From Sphingopyxis sp. (GTDB lineage Bacteria; Pseudomonadota; Alphaproteobacteria; Sphingomonadales; Sphingomonadaceae), in contig JACEST010000020.1 in NCBI GenBank assembly GCA_013911715.1, positions 1-18,754 of the forward strand: DNA of 18,754 bases, in the 5' to 3' direction. Both the position numbers and the translations under genes were made by a program. This document shows positions 13,543 through 18,754 of this stretch, piece after piece. Within the stretch, counting starts at the first letter, position 1. Each line of letters starts with the position of its first letter. The notes beneath the pieces were generated by a model. The model saw nothing but the letters and a program-made list of their open reading frames with translations, had not been told where the DNA came from and did no database searches.

Positions 13543-13945
13543 AGCGTCTTTCCCAAGCGATGCCGAGATCGCAGTTGCCAATGCGCGCGGCGAAGAGCTT
13601 TATCGGACCCAGCCGCGCGCCGTTGCTGCCCGCTACAACCCGTTAACTGGCCATGTTGAGGTTGATCTGGCCAGTGGCGCGACTTTTTCCTTCCCCGTCG
13701 CGCTGGTGCAAGGGCTGGCCGGTGCCGACCCTGACGCACTCTCCGAGATTGAAGTGATGGGGGTTGGCTTCGGACTGGGTTGGGACAGGCTTGATGCCCA
13801 TTATACAGTTGCCGGTCTGATGAACGGCATTTTTGGTACCCGCGCTTTTATGGCAGCACAGGCAGGGCGAGCAAAGTCAGAGGCAAAGGCTGCCGCTGCC
13901 CGTAGTAATGGGAAAAAGGGCGGCCGTCCTCGCAGGGCAGCATGA
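13520..13945 (+). CDS. DUF2442 domain-containing protein with basic C-terminal tail
   Basis: A 141-residue protein. Residues about 35-95 hold the DUF2442 fold (VAARYNPLTGHVEVDLASG, then IEVMGVGFGLGWDRLDAHYTVAGLMNGIFG). The C-terminus is an Ala/Lys/Arg-rich helix ending in ARSNGKKGGRPRR, a tail recurring in small DNA-binding or antitoxin-like proteins. The partner gene DUF4160 overlaps it by 23 bases, so the two are made together. If the pair is a toxin-antitoxin system, this basic-tailed member is the more likely DNA-binding antitoxin. That is inference: no toxicity data are known to me. The stop overlaps the VOC gene start (ATGA, 13942-13945), so the pair is tightly inserted in an expressed gene string. 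Confidence 0.82.
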   Translation: MAKTDKAEASFPSDAEIAVANARGEELYRTQPRAVAARYNPLTGHVEVDLASGATFSFPVALVQGLAGADPDALSEIEVMGVGFGLGWDRLDAHYTVAGLMNGIFGTRAFMAAQAGRAKSEAKAAAARSNGKKGGRPRRAA

Positions 13946-14310
13946 CAGCGTTGTTTGCGCTGGATCATGTGCAGATCGCCATGCCGGTCGGCGGGGAGGA
14001 AGCTGCACGCGGTTTTTTTGGCCGGTTGCTCGGCCTTTCGGAAATTCCCAAACCCGCCGATATGGCTGCGCGTGGTGGATGCTGGTTTGCCGTCGGGCCG
14101 CACCAACTCCATCTGGGTGTCGAGGCCGAGTTCCGGCCTGCGAAAAAGGCGCATGTCGCTTTGGCGACCGATGATATAATGACGCTCCGAAGGGCGATGG
14201 ATGTAGCTGGTTATGCCACCGCTGCCGATGCGCCGGTCGACGGCCGCAACCGCTTTTTCACTCACGACCCGTTCGGCAATCGCATCGAATTTATTGAAAG
14301 CGCGAAATGA
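13942..14310 (+). CDS. VOC (glyoxalase/bleomycin-resistance/dioxygenase fold) family protein
   Basis: A 122-residue single-domain vicinal-oxygen-chelate protein. LDHVQIAMP with His9 opens the first repeat, LGVE follows HQLH in the middle, and DPFGNRIEFIE with a Glu near residue 119 closes the second. These are the typical metal-ligand positions of the fold. Members include lyases, dioxygenases and drug-binding proteins, so substrate and reaction cannot be assigned. The ATG overlaps the DUF2442 stop and the stop overlaps the aroC start (ATGA, 14307-14310). Its base composition looks like the core genome, so it probably belongs with aroC and not with the DUF4160/DUF2442 pair. Confidence 0.86.
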   Translation: MTALFALDHVQIAMPVGGEEAARGFFGRLLGLSEIPKPADMAARGGCWFAVGPHQLHLGVEAEFRPAKKAHVALATDDIMTLRRAMDVAGYATAADAPVDGRNRFFTHDPFGNRIEFIESAK

Positions 14311-15383
14311 GCCTCAACAGCTTCGGCCATCTCTTCCGCTTCACCACCTGGGGCGAAAGCCATGGCCCGGCCATTGGCGCGGTCGTCGATGGCTGCCCGC
14401 CGGGTCTTGCGCTGACCGAGGCGGATATTCAGCCCTTCCTCGACAAACGCCGCCCCGGCACGAGCAAATATACGACGCAGCGGCAGGAACCCGACCAGGT
14501 GCGTATCTTGTCGGGCGTGTTCGAGGGCAAGACCACCGGCACGCCGATTGCGCTGATGATCGACAATGTTGATCAGCGCTCAAAGGATTATTCGGAGGTC
14601 GCGCAGGCCTATCGTCCCGGCCATGCCGATTATGCCTATGACGCCAAATATGGTTTTCGTGACTATCGCGGCGGCGGGCGGTCGAGCGCGCGCGAAACCG
14701 CGTCGCGCGTCGCGGCCGGCGCGGTCGCACGGCTGGTGATCCCCGAAGTCATCATCCACGCGTGGGTCGCCGAGATTGGCGGCGATGCGATTGATCGTGA
14801 TAACTTTGACCTCGAAGAAATTGATCGCAATCCCTTTTTCTGCCCCGACCCGGCGGCGGCGCAGCGCTGGGAAAAGCTGGTCGATGAAGCGCGGCTCGCG
14901 GGCAGCAGCCTGGGCGCGGTCATCGAATGCGCGGCGACCGGCGTTCCGGCGGGCTGGGGCGCGCCGCTCTATGCCAAACTCGATGCCGAACTGGCGCATG
15001 CGATGATGGGCATCAATGCGGTCAAGGGCGTCGAAATCGGCGCTGGCTTTGACGCCGCCCGGCTGCGCGGCGAGGATAATGCCGATCGTATGCGCCCCGC
15101 GAGCGACGGCAGCAATCGGCCTGAATTTCTGACCAACAATTCGGGCGGCATAGCGGGCGGCATTTCGACCGGCCAGCCGGTGGTGGTGCGCGTCGCGTTC
15201 AAGCCGACCAGCAGCATTTTGACGCCCGTCGAAACCATCACGCGCGCTGGGGAGGCGACTGACATCATCACCAAGGGACGCCACGACCCCTGCGTCGGGA
15301 TTCGCGGCACCCCGGTGGTCGAAGCAATGATGGCGCTGGTGCTGGCCGATCAGAAATTGCTGCACCGCGGGCAATGCGGTTAA
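14307..15383 (+). CDS. aroC: Chorismate synthase
   Basis: Converts 5-enolpyruvylshikimate 3-phosphate to chorismate, the last step of the shikimate pathway, using reduced FMN. The 358-residue protein carries the three family signatures: TTWGESHGPAIGAVVDG at the start, GGGRSSARETASRVAAGA in the middle, and NSGGIAGGISTGQPVVVRVAFKPTSS with GRHDPCVGIRGTPVVEAM near the end. The invariant His of GESHG is present. The ATG overlaps the VOC gene stop. It is followed by a repeat cluster (15414-15514) that probably ends the transcription unit. Confidence 0.97.
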   Translation: MSLNSFGHLFRFTTWGESHGPAIGAVVDGCPPGLALTEADIQPFLDKRRPGTSKYTTQRQEPDQVRILSGVFEGKTTGTPIALMIDNVDQRSKDYSEVAQAYRPGHADYAYDAKYGFRDYRGGGRSSARETASRVAAGAVARLVIPEVIIHAWVAEIGGDAIDRDNFDLEEIDRNPFFCPDPAAAQRWEKLVDEARLAGSSLGAVIECAATGVPAGWGAPLYAKLDAELAHAMMGINAVKGVEIGAGFDAARLRGEDNADRMRPASDGSNRPEFLTNNSGGIAGGISTGQPVVVRVAFKPTSSILTPVETITRAGEATDIITKGRHDPCVGIRGTPVVEAMMALVLADQKLLHRGQCG

Positions 15384-15413
15384 GCGCCAGCTTAATTCCC
15401 TTTCCCCGCCCGT

Positions 15414-15514
15414 CCTGAGCCCTTCGACAAGCTCAGGAGTATGCCTTGTCGAAGGACCGTTCTTCCTTCATTGGAATGGATAAGAAAAAGGACAGCCCTT
15501 CGACAAGCTCAGGG
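15414..15514. repeat. Cluster of CCTTCGACAAGCTCAGG-type repeats
   Basis: Two identical 20-base direct copies of AGCCCTTCGACAAGCTCAGG lie at 15418-15437 and 15494-15513. Between them CTTGTCGAAGG (15445-15455) is a perfect inverse of 15421-15431, giving an 11-bp stem with a 13-base loop. CCTGAGC/GCTCAGG (15414-15420 and 15431-15437) gives a competing 7-bp stem. The cluster fills the space between aroC and the symporter gene. Motifs of this kind are common intergenic repeats in sphingomonads. Confidence 0.82.
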
Positions 15515-15545
15515 CCAACGGTTTTGGGGAGCGAGAGCAGAGCGC

Positions 15546-16889
15546 ATGGACAAGAAACTGACCTGGTATATTCTCGGCGGCATGATCCTTGGGATCATCG
15601 TCGGCTATGCAGTGCATGTCGGGGTCGCGGCAGACAGCGCGTTGTTTGAAAATCTGACCAAGACGTTCAAGCTGCTGTCGGACATATTTCTCAACCTCAT
15701 CAAGCTGCTGGTCGCGCCGCTGATCCTGTCGACCATTGTCGTCGGCATCGCCCATATGGGTGACAGCAGCGCACTCGGCCGCATCGGTTTTCGCGCTATA
15801 ACCTGGTTCATCATCGCCAGCTTTATCTCGATCGGGCTTGGCCTGTTGATGGTCAATTTGTTCCAGCCGGGCGTGGGCGTGCCGCTGGGTGACGCCGCCA
15901 ATGCTGCCAGCACGGTGGGCGAGGTTAAGAAACTCGATTTCTTCGAATTCATTCTGTCGATTTTCCCCAAAAATGCCCTCGAGGCGATGTCCACGAACAA
16001 TATCTTGCAGATCCTGGTCTTCTCGCTGTTCGCCGGGGTCGCGCTATCGGCGCTCGGCGAAAAAGGCGCGCCGCTGGTGCGCGGGGCCGATGCGCTCGCC
16101 GAAATGATGCTCCAGATTACGCATTATGTCATGCGCTATGCCCCCGTCGCCGTGTTTGGCGCACTGGCCAAGGTGGTGGCGACCAGCGGACTCGCCATTC
16201 TCGGCAGCTATCTGACATTGCTCGCCGAATTTTATTTCTCGCTGCTGATCCTGTGGGTGATGCTGTTGACGCTCGGCTGGATTTTCCTGCGCCAGCGCAT
16301 CTGGACGCTGATCCGCTACATCCGCGAACCCTTGCTGATCGCATTCTCGACGGCGAGTTCCGAAGCTGCATTGCCAAAATTGTTCGAACAGCTTGACCGG
16401 TTCGGCGTCCCGCGCCGCATTTCGGGGTTCATGCTGCCGCTGGGCTACAGCTTCAACCTCGACGGCTCGATGATGTATATGAGCTTTGCGACGATCTTCA
16501 TCGCGCAGGCCTATGGCATCGACCTGCCCATCGCGACGCAGATATTGATCCTGCTGACCTTGATGATTTCGTCGAAAGGTGTGGCGGCGGTGCCGCGCGC
16601 CTCGCTGGTCGTCATCACCGGCACGCTCGCGATGTTCGGTCTGCCGGTCGAGGGCGTCGCCCTGATCCTGGCCATCGACCAGTTCCTCGATATGGGCCGC
16701 ACCGCGACCAATGTCGTCGGCAATGCGGTCGCGACCAGCGTCATCACCAAATGGGAAGGCATGCTGGAAGAGCCGGAGCCAGAGGTTGGCGACTATCCCC
16801 AAGCCCCTGCCCACACCGCGCATCGCGGCATGCGCGGGCTCGAACTGGCCGAGGATATGGTCGAGGACGAACGGTCGCGGCCAGTATAA
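15546..16889 (+). CDS. Dicarboxylate/amino acid:cation symporter (DAACS/SLC1 family)
   Basis: An inner-membrane secondary transporter that imports dicarboxylates or acidic amino acids with protons or sodium ions. The 447-residue hydrophobic protein shows the family's substrate-binding half in order: the first re-entrant loop TASSEAALPKLFE, GFMLPLGYSFNLDGSMMYMS, the second re-entrant loop SSKGVAAVPRASLV, and DQFLDMGRTATNVVGNAVA. An Arg in GRTATN occupies the position often tied to acidic substrate recognition. DctA versus GltP cannot be decided from motifs alone. The start ATG 15546 (MDKKLTW) precedes the first helix; an extended upstream reading frame runs through repeat DNA and is rejected. 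A 20-bp inverted repeat begins 11 bases after the stop. Confidence 0.92.
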   Translation: MDKKLTWYILGGMILGIIVGYAVHVGVAADSALFENLTKTFKLLSDIFLNLIKLLVAPLILSTIVVGIAHMGDSSALGRIGFRAITWFIIASFISIGLGLLMVNLFQPGVGVPLGDAANAASTVGEVKKLDFFEFILSIFPKNALEAMSTNNILQILVFSLFAGVALSALGEKGAPLVRGADALAEMMLQITHYVMRYAPVAVFGALAKVVATSGLAILGSYLTLLAEFYFSLLILWVMLLTLGWIFLRQRIWTLIRYIREPLLIAFSTASSEAALPKLFEQLDRFGVPRRISGFMLPLGYSFNLDGSMMYMSFATIFIAQAYGIDLPIATQILILLTLMISSKGVAAVPRASLVVITGTLAMFGLPVEGVALILAIDQFLDMGRTATNVVGNAVATSVITKWEGMLEEPEPEVGDYPQAPAHTAHRGMRGLELAEDMVEDERSRPV

Positions 16890-16899
16890 ATCACTCCGC

Positions 16900-16971
16900 G
16901 CTCCGGCGCAGGCCGGAGCCTTGGCCGAATGGGCGGGTCTGTCCCTCCCAAGCTCCGGCCTGCGCCGGAGC
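16900..16971. repeat. Double palindromic repeat after the symporter gene
   Basis: GCTCCGGCGCAGGCCGGAGC (16900-16919) and its exact reverse complement (16952-16971) are separated by 32 bases. Each arm can also fold alone (CTCCGGC/GCCGGAG stem). It can therefore form one long hairpin or two short ones, on either strand, and may end transcription of the symporter gene. No T-run follows. Confidence 0.82.
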
Positions 16972-17004
16972 ACGGCGCGTGTTGCTGGTCCATCAAACGT
17001 GCGA

Positions 17005-17035
17005 AAGGGCCGCCGAGGCAATCCCGGCGACCCTT
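17005..17035. other. Hairpin in the gene-poor stretch 16890-17317
   Basis: AAGGGCCGCCG (17005-17015) and CGGCGACCCTT (17025-17035) form an 11-bp stem with one mismatch and a 9-base loop. A second small stem, GCGCCT/AGGCGC, lies at 17083-17100 at the end of the mini-ORF on the reverse strand. Neither is followed by a clear T-run. Role unknown. Confidence 0.5.
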
Positions 17036-17092
17036 CCTGCATGGTCAGCGATACGGAGGTTTCCCTGCCGGAACGCTCAGGCGCGCCTTAAT

Positions 17093-17182
17093 TCAGGCGC
17101 ACGCGTCCCGATGGAGCCTGACCGACCTCAATACTGAACCATGAGACATCGGATCACCTCCTTTCGCGTGTTGATATGGCAT
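17093..17182 (-). CDS. Possible 29-codon small protein or leader peptide with two ribosome-binding sites
   Basis: Read on the reverse strand, ATG at 17182 has AAGGAG 7 bases upstream (17195-17190). An in-frame internal ATG at 17149 follows the 14-base AAAGGAGGTGATCC, with 7 bases between GGAGG and the ATG. The frame ends at TGA 17095-17093, giving 29 or 18 residues; the shorter form ends HRDACA. The product is not recognised and too short for domain evidence. Support comes only from the unusually good initiation signals. It lies 135 bases downstream of the lipoprotein gene, on the same strand. It could be a real small protein, a leader peptide, or non-coding DNA in which the ribosome-binding match serves another purpose. 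Confidence 0.3.
   Translation of the reverse strand: MPYQHAKGGDPMSHGSVLRSVRLHRDACA
17151..17164 (-). promoter_or_regulatory. Extreme Shine-Dalgarno sequence (14-base match to the 16S 3' tail)
   Basis: The reverse strand reads AAAGGAGGTGATCC, fully complementary to the 3' end of bacterial 16S rRNA (GGAUCACCUCCUUU). It lies 7 bases (from GGAGG) before an ATG at 17149. On the forward strand the same bases equal the 16S tail itself. The neighbouring bases do not continue as rRNA, so it is not an rRNA gene remnant. Confidence 0.6.
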
Positions 17183-17317
17183 GTGCGCACTCCTTGGCTG
17201 CGTCGCGGCACGGGCACACAGTGAATCATTGCGAATCGCAGTTCAAGTCTTGATTTACGAGAGCAGATCGGCGATTCTCTTTGTCCCGGCATGATTTGAA
17301 GCGCCGCGCCGTCACCA

Positions 17318-18055
17318 TCAATTCTCTCTGATTTGGGCGTCCGAATAGCCTCGTTGCTGGACTGGCGGCGGTGTGACACGCGGCGGGGGCGATGCGGGTG
17401 CCGCGCGCACCGGCACTGCCGATCGAGGCGGTGGGGCTGTACCGGCACTTCCGCTGCTGCGGGGCGGAATATTTGTGCGTGGCACTGGCCGGTTCGCCGT
17501 GACCGGCGCGGCACCGACGGTCGTCGGCGGGGTCCAGCGACCGCTGCCATTGCGGCGCGGATGCCTGTGTGGTGCATCGCTGTCATCGCTGCCGCGATAG
17601 CCGTAACCGGGCTGGTGCTGACCGGGTCGGCGGCCATCGCCACGTCCATGTTCACCGCCATTTCGGCCATGGCGGCCATGATGCTTGTGCCAGGCACGGC
17701 GGCCACCCCAATAGGTCAGATAATCGTGGCTCATGCTGTGGCGACGGCCATAGCGATCGAACAGGAACAGGCCATAGCCCGGATAATAGAGATTCTGGTG
17801 CCAGCCGCCGCCAAAACCAATCTGCGCAAAGCCAGCGTGATAATCGGCGGCATCGTAGCAATCATAGCCATAGGTGGCATTGTCATAGGTATAAGGGTCA
17901 TTCGACCAATATTCATCGCCATAGCGCGCGGCGCAATCATGGCTGGCAAAGGATGAGCTGCCATAAACATCGCCATAATAGCAGCCGCCGAGCGTCAGGC
18001 TGGCCAGCGCGGCGGCGCTCAGGTTGCGCAGCAATTTTGGCAACGGTTTCATCAT
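17318..18055 (-). CDS. Predicted lipoprotein with Tyr/Gly-, His- and Pro-rich low-complexity regions
   Basis: A 245-residue envelope protein of unknown function. Residues 1-25 form a lipoprotein signal: MMKPLPKLLRN, a hydrophobic stretch, and the lipobox LGGC with the lipidated Cys at 25. The mature part begins with a Tyr/Asp-rich region (CYYGDVYGSS, YDCYDAADYHAGF) and a conserved-looking block FGGGWHQNLYYPGYGLFLFDRYGRR, here quoted in part: GGGWHQNLYYPGYG. A His/Arg/Gly-rich tract (about 130-175) follows, then a Pro-rich tail. No catalytic motif is visible. Start is ATG 18055 or 18052. It diverges from the P450 gene, with 194 bases between them. I prefer this strand over the overlapping forward frames because only it has a coherent signal peptide. 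Confidence 0.78.
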   Translation of the reverse strand: MMKPLPKLLRNLSAAALASLTLGGCYYGDVYGSSSFASHDCAARYGDEYWSNDPYTYDNATYGYDCYDAADYHAGFAQIGFGGGWHQNLYYPGYGLFLFDRYGRRHSMSHDYLTYWGGRRAWHKHHGRHGRNGGEHGRGDGRRPGQHQPGYGYRGSDDSDAPHRHPRRNGSGRWTPPTTVGAAPVTANRPVPRTNIPPRSSGSAGTAPPPRSAVPVRAAPASPPPRVTPPPVQQRGYSDAQIREN

Positions 18056-18164
18056 CCTATCCCCCGTGCACCATGATTCGTCGCGGCGCACTTTATTTCG
18101 TCGTCAATATTGAACGCATTGCTTTGAATTGAAAATGAATGCCGCAGTCCCGTCATGGCACATC

Positions 18165-18190
18165 GCTTACTTGCATTGCTGTCAGTAAGC
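18165..18190. promoter_or_regulatory. Candidate operator between the lipoprotein and P450 genes
   Basis: GCTTACT (18165-18171) and AGTAAGC (18184-18190) form a perfect 7-bp dyad separated by 12 bases, about 60 bases before the P450 start. Dyads of this spacing are typical of dimeric repressors such as TetR-type proteins, but no regulator gene is visible in the window. The rest of the 18056-18249 gap shows no other clear signal; a TTGACG at 18107-18102 on the reverse strand might be a -35 box of the lipoprotein gene, without a convincing -10. Confidence 0.35.
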
Positions 18191-18249
18191 ATTTAGCCTG
18201 CTGGTAATGTCGCCGGTGCTAGCCGCGCGTCAGGGAGAATATTGCCGCC

Positions 18250-18754
18250 ATGAATGCCCCTGCCAAGCCATCCAGTTTCAACCCCCTGCGCCCCGCATGG
18301 GAAGCGCATTGGTTGCCAATGCCGCCGCCCGCCACACTCGAAGATATTCCCGGGGACGACGGCGCACCGGTGGTCGGCAACACGCTCAAACTGCTCAAGG
18401 ACCCGCTGGCCTTTGCGCGAGGAATGGTAGCGACGCATGGCAAGGTTTACCGCTACAAGGCCTTTGGCGGGCGTCAGGTACAGCTGGTCGGCCCTGAGGC
18501 TAACGAGCTCATCCTGTTCGACCGCGACAAGATTTTTTCATCCGAACAGGGCTGGGGCCCGCTGCTCAACCTGCTCTTTCCGCGCGGGCTGATGCTGCTG
18601 GATTTCGAAAAGCACCGCGCCGACCGCCGCGTGCTATCGGTCGCGTTCAAGCCCGAACCGATGCGCCTCTATGCCGACGCGCTCAACGACGGCATCGCCA
18701 AGCGCGTGGCCACATGGTCGGGCCAGCGCCTGCTCTTCTATCCCGCAATAAAAC
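18250..18754 (+). CDS. Cytochrome P450, N-terminal part (runs off the window)
   Basis: The first 168 codons of a heme-thiolate monooxygenase, cut by the window edge. The N-terminus is soluble with no membrane anchor, as for bacterial P450s. It shows the Pro-rich lead, GDDGAPVVGNTLKLLKDPLAFA, the first beta-sheet region YRYKAFGGRQVQLVGPEAN, and the C-helix motif DFEKHRADRRVLSVAF, whose His-Arg contacts a heme propionate. The I-helix, ExxR and heme-Cys motifs lie beyond the edge. The ATG at 18250 is preceded by GGGAGA. Substrate cannot be predicted. The HRxxRR motif and the VVGNTLKLLKDPL opening resemble the CYP102/CYP4-like and fatty-acid or alkane P450 groups only loosely; I do not assign a CYP family. 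Confidence 0.88.
   Translation, partial: MNAPAKPSSFNPLRPAWEAHWLPMPPPATLEDIPGDDGAPVVGNTLKLLKDPLAFARGMVATHGKVYRYKAFGGRQVQLVGPEANELILFDRDKIFSSEQGWGPLLNLLFPRGLMLLDFEKHRADRRVLSVAFKPEPMRLYADALNDGIAKRVATWSGQRLLFYPAIK

Noticed and set aside
15414..15514. CRISPR-like array
   Set aside because: Only two direct copies with unequal, partly inverted content between them and no cas genes; it fits an interspersed palindromic repeat cluster.
15441..15545. Upstream extension of the symporter gene to ATG 15441
   Set aside because: The added residues come from repeat DNA and are unlike the family N-terminus; MDKKLTW at 15546 begins just before the first helix.
17083..17149. Decayed ribosomal protein S21 gene (rpsU) behind the very strong ribosome-binding site
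   Set aside because: S21 genes can have strong ribosome-binding sites, but the translated bases after 17149 show no resemblance to the S21 sequence in any frame.
17151..17164. Remnant of a 16S rRNA gene
   Set aside because: Only the 14 bases match; the preceding bases (ACATC) differ from the conserved GCGGCT context, and no other rRNA, spacer or tRNA sequence is nearby.
17333..18132. Long forward open frames (17333-17956 hydrophobic; 17569-18132 His/Arg-rich) opposite the lipoprotein gene
   Set aside because: They have no family motif or credible start signal. The reverse frame has a lipoprotein signal with a lipobox and a coherent domain layout, so these are antisense shadows of its biased composition.

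Overview
The window is GC-rich (mostly about 60-65%), densely packed bacterial DNA. Gene order and protein types point to an alphaproteobacterium of the Sphingomonadales, most like Sphingopyxis or a close relative. The reasons are the nuoM-nuoN-birA-coaX-rnj-DUF1467 order, a DUF1467 protein, a sphingomonad-type FabI and AroC, and abundant short interspersed palindromic repeats of kinds common in these genomes. The genus is an inference from the look of the sequence, not a search result.

Layout. 16-6401 (+) is the tail of the complex I operon, running without real gaps into cofactor and RNA genes: nuoM, nuoN, biotin-protein ligase, type III pantothenate kinase, ribonuclease J and a small DUF1467 membrane protein. 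Most junctions are 4-base stop/start overlaps (TTGA, CTGA, ATGA), so translation is probably coupled. A MITE-like element (6398-6552) sits exactly on the stop codon of the last gene. 6608-8691 (-) holds a small Cys-containing membrane protein gene coupled to a DNA methyltransferase fused to an Mrr-like nuclease domain. Divergent from it, with overlapping start codons, is a serine beta-lactamase-like hydrolase (8681-9796, +). pdxH (9895-10473, -) lies between two copies of one inverted-repeat family. 10657-13260 (+) is a DnaJ/CbpA-like co-chaperone, a YihY/BrkB membrane protein and fabI. 13288-13945 is a small, AT-richer DUF4160/DUF2442 pair with a toxin-antitoxin-like layout, preceded by an 18-bp near-palindrome. 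It is coupled by ATGA overlaps to a VOC (glyoxalase-fold) protein and to aroC. After another repeat cluster comes a dicarboxylate/amino-acid:cation symporter (15546-16889, +). A 428-bp gene-poor stretch follows, with strong hairpins and a tiny reverse-strand ORF. Inside that ORF is a perfect 14-nt complement of the 16S rRNA 3' tail. The window ends with a reverse-strand lipoprotein gene and, diverging from it, the first 168 codons of a cytochrome P450.

How it fits together. Most of the window is core housekeeping: respiration, biotin, CoA, PLP and chorismate supply, fatty-acid elongation and RNA decay. The accessory or mobile parts are the methyltransferase-nuclease fusion, the DUF4160/DUF2442 pair and the repeat elements. 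I found no rRNA, tRNA, CRISPR array, prophage or complete insertion sequence. The least explained spots are the 17093-17182 mini-ORF with its extreme Shine-Dalgarno match, the DUF4160/DUF2442 cassette, and the MITE on a stop codon.
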